A model generated the notes under the pieces. That model saw nothing but the letters and a program-made list of their open reading frames with translations, was not told the origin of the DNA and did no database searches. A DNA stretch of 6,543 nucleotides, taken from contig DNCF01000449.1 in the NCBI GenBank assembly GCA_003484545.1, positions 233 through 6,775 of the forward strand, in the 5' to 3' direction. The translations under genes were made by a program, and so were the position numbers. The stretch is from Massilia sp. GTDB taxonomy: Bacteria; Pseudomonadota; Gammaproteobacteria; Burkholderiales; Burkholderiaceae_D. Below are positions 1 through 4,625 of this stretch, piece after piece (the stretch's first letter is position 1; every line of letters begins with the position of its first letter).

Positions 1-829
1 CCAGCGACTTGGACATCTTCTCGTTGTCGACGCGCACGAAACCGTTGTGGATCCAGTAGTTCACCATCGGACCGCCGAACGCGCCTTCGCTCTGGGCGAT
101 CTCGTTTTCGTGGTGCGGGAACTGCAGGTCCTGGCCGCCGCCATGGATGTCGAAGCGCTCGCCGAGGGTGGCGCAGGACATGGCCGAGCACTCGATGTGC
201 CAGCCGGGACGGCCGCGGCCCCATTTCGAATCCCACTTGGCTTCAGCCGGCTCGGCTTCCTTGGCGGCCTTCCACAGCACGAAGTCGAGCGGATCGCGCT
301 TGCCGGTATTGACGTCGACGCGCTCGCCGGCGCGCAGGTCGTCGAGCGACTTGCCGGAGAGCTTGCCGTAGCCGTCGAAGCCGCGCACCGCGTAGTTGAC
401 GTCGCCGTCCTCGCTCCTGTACGCCAGTCCTTTTTCCTCGAGCTTCTCGATGATCGAGAGCATCTGCGGCACGTATTCGGTGGCGCGCGGGACGACGTTC
501 GGCGGCAGGATGCCGAGTGCCTGCGTGTCCTCGTCCATGTACTTGGTGAAGCGCGTGACCAGCGAGGACAGCGTTTCGCCGTTCTCGACCGCGCGCTTGA
601 TGATCTTGTCGTCGATGTCCGTGATGTTGCGTACGTACTTGACGTCGTAACCGGAAGCCATGAGCCAGCGATAGATGACGTCGAACGCCATCATCATGCG
701 CGCGTGCCCGACGTGGCAGTAGTCGTAGACGGTCATGCCGCAGACGTACATGCCGACCTTGCCGGCCTCCATCGGAACGAATACCTGTTTTTCGCGCGCC
801 AGCGTGTTATAGATCTTTAATTGGCTCAT
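1..829 (-). CDS. cysS: Cysteinyl-tRNA synthetase, N-terminal 276 residues (3' end outside window)
   Basis: This class I aminoacyl-tRNA synthetase charges tRNA-Cys with cysteine in the cytoplasm using ATP. Reading leftwards from the ATG at 829-827, the protein begins MSQLKIYNTLAREK and carries the class I HIGH motif as HVGH (residues 39-42, inside CGMTVYDYCHVGHAR). The zinc-site residues of the family are present: Cys30, Cys214 (HIECSAM), His239 and Glu243 (FPHHENE). The KMSKS loop is at residues 271-275, right at the window edge, so the tRNA-binding C-terminal part is not seen. The start matches the N-terminus of known CysRS enzymes, but no Shine-Dalgarno sequence precedes it; the ATG follows a CA-rich stretch. 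It is divergent from the cyclophilin gene at 1095, with a probable 5' leader of about 155 nt. Family assignment is very secure. Confidence 0.97.
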   Translation of the reverse strand, partial: MSQLKIYNTLAREKQVFVPMEAGKVGMYVCGMTVYDYCHVGHARMMMAFDVIYRWLMASGYDVKYVRNITDIDDKIIKRAVENGETLSSLVTRFTKYMDEDTQALGILPPNVVPRATEYVPQMLSIIEKLEEKGLAYRSEDGDVNYAVRGFDGYGKLSGKSLDDLRAGERVDVNTGKRDPLDFVLWKAAKEAEPAEAKWDSKWGRGRPGWHIECSAMSCATLGERFDIHGGGQDLQFPHHENEIAQSEGAFGGPMVNYWIHNGFVRVDNEKMSKSL

Positions 830-992
830 TGGTGGTGATGATTCGAGAGGGGACGGGACGCCCGAGCAATGCGAATGCCGGGCACGGCTGCCTGGAGGCA
901 CGCGCCGGGAGATGGTGCTTTGCGTCGAGATCGCCAGGACCCTCGTTGTTGTTCTTCTTGATATTCTTGATAGAATCGGACGTTCTGCGCAA

Positions 993-1001
993 AGTATAGC
1001 A
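993..1001 (-). promoter_or_regulatory. Extended -10 promoter candidate for cysS
   Basis: On the minus strand the bases read TGCTATACT, a TGn extension joined to a -10 hexamer with one mismatch to TATAAT. No good -35 hexamer lies 16-18 bp upstream, as is common for extended -10 promoters. Transcription would start near 986 and leave an untranslated leader of about 155 nt before the cysS ATG. Predicted from sequence only. Confidence 0.5.
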
Positions 1002-1002
1002 T

Positions 1003-1011
1003 TGATAAAAT
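1003..1011 (+). promoter_or_regulatory. Extended -10 promoter candidate for the ppiA-ppiB-lpxH group
   Basis: The bases read TGATAAAAT, a TGn extension plus TAAAAT (one mismatch to TATAAT). A weak TTCTGC lies 17 bp upstream at 983-988. Transcription would begin near 1018, about 77 nt before the TTG start at 1095. This element abuts the leftward -10 element at 993-1001, so polymerase footprints for the two directions would overlap. Confidence 0.45.
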
Positions 1012-1083
1012 CCCGACTGGCCGCCTACGGCTCAGGTTTATTTTTCTGTAAAAGACTTGACACGGCATTGCGCCACGTCCACC

Positions 1084-1090
1084 GAGGAGA
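1084..1090 (+). promoter_or_regulatory. Ribosome binding site that decides the TTG start of ppiA
   Basis: GAGGAGA lies 4 bases before a TTG at 1095-1097. The next in-frame ATG, at 1131, has only a C-rich sequence before it (caccccgctg) and no Shine-Dalgarno. This favours TTG as the true start. Confidence 0.7.
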
Positions 1091-1094
1091 AGCC

Positions 1095-1721
1095 TTGAAG
1101 ACCCCATTCGCACGATTTGCCACCCCGCTGATGGCGCGCATCACCGCCGCCGCGGTGCTTGCCGCCAGCGCCCTGTCGATCCCGGCCGCGGCATTGGCCT
1201 TCGAAAATCCCCAGGTCGCGCTGAAGACCACGATGGGCGAGATCGTCATCGAGCTCGACCAGGAAAAGGCGCCGAAGAGTACCGCGAATTTCCTGCAGTA
1301 CGTAAAATCCGGCTTCTACAAGGGCACGGTGTTTCACCGCGTCATCAGCGACTTCATGATCCAGGCCGGCGGCTATACCGAGAAGCTGGTCGACAAGCCG
1401 GGCGTGCGCAAGCCGATTCCGATCGAATCGCAGAACGGCCTGTCGAACAAACCCTACACGGTGGCGATGGCGCGCACCGCCAATCCGAACTCGGCCACCT
1501 CGCAGTTCTTCATCAACACCAACGACAATGCCGGGCTCGACTACCCGGGCGAGGACGGCCACGGCTACGCGGTGTTCGGACGCGTCGTGAAGGGCTTCGA
1601 GACCGTCGACAAGATCAAGAACGTGGTCGTCGACGACGTGCGCGGCATGCAGAACGTGCCGGTGGTGCCGGTCGTGATCCAGAACGCGACCCTCCTCTCG
1701 GGCGATAAGCTTGTAAAATAA
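1095..1721 (+). CDS. ppiA: Secreted (periplasmic) cyclophilin-type peptidyl-prolyl isomerase, PpiA type
   Basis: A 208-residue cyclophilin that should speed cis-trans isomerisation of X-Pro bonds in proteins folding in the periplasm. From the TTG start the protein is MKTPFARFATPLMARI followed by an Ala/Leu-rich helix and a cleavage site ending AAALA, giving predicted cleavage after residue 35 (mature start FENPQ). The mature part is one cyclophilin domain. It has FHRVISDFMIQ with catalytic Arg82 and pocket residues Phe87, Met88 and Gln90, then AMARTA, SQFFIN (138-139 FF) and GYAVFGRVVKG. Starting at the ATG at 1131 would still leave a workable signal peptide, so the exact N-terminus is the only real doubt. 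The next cyclophilin gene starts 60 bp downstream with no terminator between, so co-transcription is likely. Confidence 0.93.
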   Translation: MKTPFARFATPLMARITAAAVLAASALSIPAAALAFENPQVALKTTMGEIVIELDQEKAPKSTANFLQYVKSGFYKGTVFHRVISDFMIQAGGYTEKLVDKPGVRKPIPIESQNGLSNKPYTVAMARTANPNSATSQFFINTNDNAGLDYPGEDGHGYAVFGRVVKGFETVDKIKNVVVDDVRGMQNVPVVPVVIQNATLLSGDKLVK

Positions 1722-1745
1722 CGGTTGCACGTTTCGCATCCCCGC

Positions 1746-1767
1746 ACGTATTCAAACGTATTCAAAC
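1746..1767 (+). repeat. Tandem 10-bp repeat in the ppiA-ppiB gap
   Basis: ACGTATTCAA occurs twice in direct succession (1746-1755 and 1756-1765), followed by AC, so 22 bases have exact 10-bp periodicity. It lies just upstream of the AAGGA ribosome site of ppiB at 1771-1775. Function unknown; it could be simple slippage or a site with one-turn spacing. Confidence 0.85.
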
Positions 1768-1781
1768 AAAAAGGACATCAC

Positions 1782-2276
1782 ATGACCTCCGTAATCATGA
1801 CCACCAACAAGGGCAACATCACCGTCGAGCTGGATGCCGAGAAGGCGCCGAAGACCGTTGCCAACTTCCTGGACTACGTGAACAAGGGTCACTTCACCAA
1901 CACGATCTTCCACCGCGTCATCAAGGACTTCATGATCCAGGGCGGCGGTTTCGAGCCGGGCATGAAGCAGAAAGCCACCGACGCCACCGTCGAGAACGAA
2001 GCCAAGAACGGCCTGAAGAACGACAAGTACACCATCGCCATGGCCCGCACCTCGGCGCCGCACTCGGCATCGGCCCAGTTCTTCATCAACACCAAGAACA
2101 ACGACTTCCTGAACTACCCGGGCCAGGACGGCTGGGGCTACGCCGTGTTCGGCAAGGTCACCTCGGGTATGGAAGTGGTCGACGAGATCAACGGCGTGCG
2201 CACCTCGCGCTCGGGCATGCACTCGGACGTGCCGGTCGAGCCGGTCGTCATCGAACAAGTCGAAGTCGTCCAGTAA
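1782..2276 (+). CDS. ppiB: Cytoplasmic cyclophilin-type peptidyl-prolyl isomerase B
   Basis: A 164-residue cyclophilin with no signal peptide, the same length as Escherichia coli PpiB. It catalyses isomerisation of X-Pro peptide bonds in the cytoplasm. Diagnostic stretches are FHRVIKDFMIQGGGFEPGMKQKAT (catalytic Arg45; Phe50, Met51 and Gln53 of the proline pocket), AMARTSAPHSASAQFFIN (Phe100-Phe101), GWGYAVFGKV, and the PpiB-type end RSGMHSDVPVEPVVIE. Tyr120 takes the place of the active-site His of eukaryotic cyclophilin A, as in E. coli PpiB. The ATG at 1782 is chosen because AAGGA lies 6 bases upstream and the protein then aligns end to end with the family; an earlier in-frame ATG at 1725 lacks support. 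It sits between the secreted cyclophilin and lpxH on the same strand. Confidence 0.96.
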   Translation: MTSVIMTTNKGNITVELDAEKAPKTVANFLDYVNKGHFTNTIFHRVIKDFMIQGGGFEPGMKQKATDATVENEAKNGLKNDKYTIAMARTSAPHSASAQFFINTKNNDFLNYPGQDGWGYAVFGKVTSGMEVVDEINGVRTSRSGMHSDVPVEPVVIEQVEVVQ

Positions 2277-2326
2277 TCCGGTAATACAGTAGAAAAGGCG
2301 CGCGGGATCATCACCACAGCACCACA

Positions 2327-3085
2327 ATGGCCACTCCCGCGCGCACGCTCGCGCTTTTCATTTCCGACCTGCACCTGCAGGAATCCCACCCACGCACCGC
2401 CGAGGCCTTCTTCCGCTTCCTGGAAGAACACGCCGCGCACACGCGCCAGCTCTACCTGCTCGGCGACATCTTCGAATACTGGGCCGGCGACGACGATCTC
2501 GACACGTCCTTCCACGCCCGCGTCACGCACGCCCTGCGCTCGCTCGCGGACAGCGGCGTCGCGCTGTTCTGGATGGCCGGCAACCGCGACTTCCTGGTCG
2601 GGCAAGGCTTTGCCGATGCGGCCGGCCTCACCCTGCTGGCCGAACCCCACGTGACGCACATCGGCGGACAGCGTATCGCCCTCGTGCATGGCGACGCCGA
2701 GTGCACGCTCGACACGCAATACATGGAATTTCGCGCCATGGTGCGCAATCCCGCCTGGCAACAGCAATTCCTGGCCATGCCGCTGACCCAGCGCAAGGCC
2801 ATCATCGCCGGCCTGCGCGAAGGCAGCCGCGAAGCCCACACCACCAAGTCCTGCGAGATCATGGACGTCACGCCTGACGCGATCGAGGCGGTCTTCGACG
2901 CCACCGGCGCCGATGTCCTGATCCACGGGCACACCCACCGCCCCGCCCTGCACCGCCACGGCGAACGCCTGCGCTACGTGCTGCCCGACTGGGAGCTCGA
3001 TGCCGCGCCGCCGCGCGGCGGCTGGATCGCGATCGCGGAGGACGGCGCGATCCGGCGCTGCGGGCTCGACGTCGTCACCGACTGA
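2327..3085 (+). CDS. lpxH: UDP-2,3-diacylglucosamine pyrophosphatase (lipid A synthesis)
   Basis: This membrane-associated enzyme hydrolyses UDP-2,3-diacylglucosamine to lipid X and UMP, the fourth step of lipid A synthesis on the cytoplasmic side of the inner membrane. The 252-residue protein is a calcineurin-like metallophosphoesterase with the metal-binding motifs in order: SDLHL (Asp14, His16), GDIFE (Asp47), GNRD (Asn86), HGD (His121) and HGHTHRP (His200, His202). The LpxH-type stretches HGDAECTLD and TTKSCEIMDV separate it from the metal-independent LpxI type. Length is close to the usual 240-250. The ATG gives the expected N-terminus, but no Shine-Dalgarno is present; the start is preceded by the CA-rich run ATCATCACCACAGCACCACA. 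It follows ppiB by 50 bp and is followed 10 bp later by a terminator, so it probably closes the ppiA-ppiB-lpxH transcript. Confidence 0.96.
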   Translation: MATPARTLALFISDLHLQESHPRTAEAFFRFLEEHAAHTRQLYLLGDIFEYWAGDDDLDTSFHARVTHALRSLADSGVALFWMAGNRDFLVGQGFADAAGLTLLAEPHVTHIGGQRIALVHGDAECTLDTQYMEFRAMVRNPAWQQQFLAMPLTQRKAIIAGLREGSREAHTTKSCEIMDVTPDAIEAVFDATGADVLIHGHTHRPALHRHGERLRYVLPDWELDAAPPRGGWIAIAEDGAIRRCGLDVVTD

Positions 3086-3094
3086 GCGGGCGAA

Positions 3095-3122
3095 AAAAAG
3101 AGCGGGCAAGCCCGCTCTTTTT
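3095..3122. terminator. Bidirectional intrinsic terminator between lpxH and the PEP-CTERM gene
   Basis: AGAGCGGGC (3099-3107) pairs perfectly with GCCCGCTCT (3110-3118), with AA between. The stem is flanked by an A-run on the left (3093-3099) and TTTTT on the right (3118-3122), so either strand gives a GC stem followed by a U tract. It lies 10 bp after the lpxH stop and 36 bp beyond the stop of the convergent gene, fitting both. Confidence 0.92.
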
Positions 3123-3157
3123 CCTTCCCAAGCTCCCCTCCGGCCCGGATCCGGGCA

Positions 3158-4030
3158 TTACGCCTTGCCGGCGCGGCGGCGCACTGCGATGCCGGCGCCC
3201 AGCATGGCGATACCGAACAGGGCCAGCGAACCCGGCTCAGGCACTTCGCCGCCTTGAACCTCGTTCAGCTTGAACTGGCCATTTGTCGACAGGAAGAAAT
3301 AGTCGCCTGGTGCGTTGGCGTAATCGGTGCCGTCGCATCCCGGGCCGGTAAAGCCGGCATATTCGCAGGCGACTTCGTCCACCAGGCGGCTGGGCGGCTC
3401 ACCGACCGTGTTCGCATTCGTAAAGGCGAATGCCAGCACCGCCGATTCCGACAGGTCTTCACCGCCGTCGAGGAAGAAGTAGCCCGGCGCCAGCGCCCCC
3501 GCTTCGGCACGGGCGAACACGCTTACCTGGCCGTTGGTGGTCGGGCTGCCGCTGGCGTCGACCAGGCCGCCGCCGCCGGCCAGCACGTCGAAACTCGCGA
3601 TCAGGTTGCCCAGGTTGGCCCCGTAGACCCCGTTCGTGCTGCCGTACTGGCCATCGGTCGGGTTCTGGTACATGCGGATCGTCCCGCCGGTGAAGGTGAA
3701 GGCGCCACTGAAGTTGCCGGTGCCGGTCGCTTCGAATACCGCGCTGATGTTCCCGCCATCGTAGGTAATCGGGAACAACAAGCCGTTCGAGTCCGCCTGC
3801 GAAATGTTGAAGACGGCATGCTCGGTGAACGTGAAGCTGGTGCCGCCGGTGGGGGTGAGGTTGATGAAGGCATTGCCGTTCACGTCCAGGTATTCGTTGA
3901 TCACTTGACCGCTTTCGTAGCCGTCGCCGGTCGGGTTGAATACCCAGTCGTTCAGGACCGGCGCCGCCTGGGCAGCGCCCATCGACATTGCAACAGCTGC
4001 AGCACAAGCCAGTTTCTTCAGAAGTTTCAT
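3158..4030 (-). CDS. Secreted PEP-CTERM sorting-domain protein, PepA-like (possible flocculation/exopolysaccharide-associated)
   Basis: A 290-residue exported protein. It starts MKLLKKLACAAAVAMSMGAAQA, a signal peptide with predicted cleavage after residue 22. It ends with the PEP-CTERM sorting signal: VPEP (263-266), a hydrophobic helix (about 268-283) and RRR (284-286). Such proteins are recognised in the inner membrane by an exosortase (EpsH/XrtA type), cut at the motif and released or attached outside, usually in bacteria making exopolysaccharide. The middle (23-260) is Gly/Asn/Thr-rich and beta-like, with NEYLDVNGNAFINLTP, FEATGTGNFSG and GVYGANLGNLIASFDVLAGGG. From memory this pattern resembles the flocculation-associated PepA group, an assignment that needs a profile search. 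Two cysteines (222 and 232) could form a disulphide. The ATG at 4030 has GAGGA 8 bases upstream. No exosortase gene is in the window. Confidence 0.9.
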   Translation of the reverse strand: MKLLKKLACAAAVAMSMGAAQAAPVLNDWVFNPTGDGYESGQVINEYLDVNGNAFINLTPTGGTSFTFTEHAVFNISQADSNGLLFPITYDGGNISAVFEATGTGNFSGAFTFTGGTIRMYQNPTDGQYGSTNGVYGANLGNLIASFDVLAGGGGLVDASGSPTTNGQVSVFARAEAGALAPGYFFLDGGEDLSESAVLAFAFTNANTVGEPPSRLVDEVACEYAGFTGPGCDGTDYANAPGDYFFLSTNGQFKLNEVQGGEVPEPGSLALFGIAMLGAGIAVRRRAGKA

Positions 4031-4083
4031 GATGGAGATCCTCGTCAGTGATTAGGCGGCCATCGACACCGCATCGCACAGGA

Positions 4084-4100
4084 AGCAAGCGCCATACCTG
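4084..4100 (-). promoter_or_regulatory. Possible sigma-54 (-24/-12) promoter of the PEP-CTERM gene
   Basis: On the minus strand the bases read CAGGTATGGCGCTTGCT. The invariant GG (4098-4097) and GC (4086-4085) are exactly 10 bases apart, and the -12 part TTGCT fits TTGCW fully. The -24 part has three mismatches to TGGCACG (A, T and T for T, C and C). A start near 4073 would give a 43-nt leader with the GAGGA ribosome site. It fits the known link between PEP-CTERM genes and the sigma-54-type response regulator PrsR, but no regulator gene is visible here. Confidence 0.45.
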
Positions 4101-4316
4101 CTTACCGAGAGGCTTGCGAATCAAGGACTTAAGCGGGAGATTGTTAATTTATGCGTGAACGATGTAAGAAATTCCGACCTCGACAGTAGAATCCTGCTCC
4201 TTGCGGGCCGCAGCGCGAACGAAACTCATCCGTTTCGCTGTTTTCGCGAGAAATCGTTCCGCGTTTGTGACATCGCGCCGTGACGAAGAGACAGCGCGCT
4301 CTTCCCGATCCGCGCC

Positions 4317-4330
4317 TTCCGCGCGCGGAA
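4317..4330. repeat. Perfect 14-bp palindrome
   Basis: TTCCGCGCGCGGAA is its own reverse complement. It lies in the spacer between the PEP-CTERM gene and the GntR operon, three bases from the AT-rich dyad at 4333-4353. It might be a protein site; the alternating GC core could also arise by chance in such GC-rich DNA. Confidence 0.6.
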
Positions 4331-4332
4331 AC

Positions 4333-4353
4333 AATATTGCACTGCGCAATATT
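4333..4353. promoter_or_regulatory. AT-rich inverted repeat, candidate protein-binding site
   Basis: AATATTGC (4333-4340) and GCAATATT (4346-4353) are perfect 8-bp inverted arms around the centre ACTGC. The arms stand out as AT-rich in GC-rich surroundings. The dyad is centred about 52 bases upstream of the start point predicted from the -10 element at 4383-4388, a usual activator position, and about 270 bases upstream of the predicted PEP-CTERM gene start, where an enhancer-binding protein could also act. Which regulator uses it is unknown. Confidence 0.6.
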
Positions 4354-4359
4354 TCGTTA

Positions 4360-4388
4360 GTTTTCCGGCTAGCAAAATCCTCTATTAT
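4360..4388 (+). promoter_or_regulatory. Weak sigma-70 promoter candidate in the divergent spacer
   Basis: TATTAT (4383-4388) is a -10 hexamer with one mismatch. The region 16-17 bp upstream (GTTTTC/TTTTCC near 4360-4366) is a poor -35. A transcript would start near 4395 and first meet the hairpins at 4411-4440 and 4449-4468. It may drive a short RNA or a long leader for the downstream operon. Confidence 0.3.
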
Positions 4389-4410
4389 GCGCCTTGGATC
4401 GTGGCCGCCG

Positions 4411-4440
4411 GGTCGTGTCGCCGGCGCGCCGGATGCGACC
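4411..4440 (+). other. GC-rich hairpin in the operon leader
   Basis: GGTCGTGTC (4411-4419) can pair in RNA with GATGCGACC (4432-4440), nine pairs including two G-U. The enclosed 12 bases can form a further CGG/CCG stem. An overlapping perfect palindrome, CCGGCGCGCCGG, occupies 4421-4432. It may be RNA structure or simply GC-rich sequence. Confidence 0.4.
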
Positions 4441-4448
4441 GCCGCGTC

Positions 4449-4468
4449 CGCTCTGGAGCGTGTTTTTT
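4449..4468 (+). terminator. Weak terminator-like hairpin with T6 tract
   Basis: CGCTC (4449-4453) and GAGCG (4456-4460) form a short stem, followed by TG and six T (4463-4468). A second T6 tract follows a GC-rich run at 4484-4489. The stem is short, so termination may be partial. It would act on a transcript started near 4395, ending a roughly 74-nt RNA. Confidence 0.3.
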
Positions 4469-4524
4469 ACCGTCCGGCCCCGCTTTTTTGCAGCTTGTCG
4501 CATTCCCGTGGTTGCCAGGAATGC

Positions 4525-4550
4525 TGGTGTCATACTTCACTACAACACCA
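4525..4550. promoter_or_regulatory. Probable operator of the GntR/YtrA-type regulator
   Basis: TGGTGT (4525-4530) and ACACCA (4545-4550) are perfect 6-bp inverted arms separated by 14 bases, which equals GGTG-N16-CACC. The repeat encloses the -10 hexamer CATACT (4531-4536) and the predicted start point near 4543, so a bound dimer would block transcription. From memory, a GGTG-N16-CACC motif was reported for a YtrA-subfamily regulator of Xanthomonas; this recollection should be checked. It lies 72 bp upstream of the regulator gene, as expected for self-regulation. Confidence 0.65.
4528..4536 (+). promoter_or_regulatory. Extended -10 promoter candidate of the GntR-ABC operon
   Basis: TGTCATACT is a TGn extension with -10 hexamer CATACT (two mismatches to TATAAT). 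No clear -35 is found at proper spacing. The start would be near 4543, about 35 nt before the mini-ORF and 79 nt before the regulator ATG. Its position inside the inverted repeat at 4525-4550 is the main support. Confidence 0.45.
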
Positions 4551-4577
4551 ACGCATTTACTCAACAGGGAGCCAGAC

Positions 4578-4625
4578 ATGCAGGATCATGTGCCAGCGCC
4601 GGAACGACAGGGAGGCCGAGCATGA
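4578..4625 (+). CDS. 15-codon upstream reading frame coupled to the GntR gene
   Basis: The ATG at 4578 has AGGGAG (4566-4571) 6 bases upstream and encodes MQDHVPAPERQGGRA. Its TGA (4623-4625) overlaps the regulator ATG (4622-4624) in an ATGA junction, and the regulator's own ribosome site AGGGAGG (4609-4615) lies within it. The peptide has no recognisable domain, membrane segment or amino-acid bias, so it is more likely a translational coupling device than a functional peptide. It may also be a chance frame. Confidence 0.45.
   Translation: MQDHVPAPERQGGRA

Noticed and set aside
47..820. 257-codon plus-strand reading frame at the left end
   Set aside because: It is the reverse side of cysS, whose minus-strand translation contains all CysRS motifs.
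1057..1062. Perfect -35 hexamer TTGACA upstream of ppiA
   Set aside because: At 16-18 bp downstream there is only GC-rich sequence overlapping the ribosome site, so no -10 element goes with it.
807..1113. Possible leader peptide upstream of cysS on the minus strand
   Set aside because: The frames there run into cysS out of frame, have no cysteine cluster and no convincing ribosome site, so cysteine-dependent attenuation is not supported.
1095..2276. Two adjacent cyclophilin genes as a recent tandem duplication
   Set aside because: Their products match different known classes (secreted PpiA and cytoplasmic PpiB) and differ along most of their length, so they are old paralogues kept side by side.
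2138..3109. Long 323-codon reading frame on the minus strand opposite ppiB and lpxH
   Set aside because: It is antisense to two well-supported enzymes, has a composition expected of a GC-rich shadow frame and shows no domain. The same holds for the antisense frames at 1038-1739, 1752-2327, 4783-5571 and 5835-6353.
3254..4051. 265-codon plus-strand reading frame opposite the PEP-CTERM gene
   Set aside because: The minus strand encodes a signal peptide and a full PEP-CTERM signal with a good ribosome site; the plus frame has neither.
4076..4094. A second sigma-54-like reading starting at TGGCGC on the minus strand
   Set aside because: The next GC pair is not at the required 10-base spacing from that GG; only the overlapping site at 4100-4084 has correct geometry.
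4394..4621. N-terminal extension of the GntR regulator from an upstream in-frame ATG at 4394
   Set aside because: The added 76 residues are Arg/Pro-rich without homology, would cross the operator and promoter, and the ATG at 4622 has a strong Shine-Dalgarno and begins at the family N-terminus.
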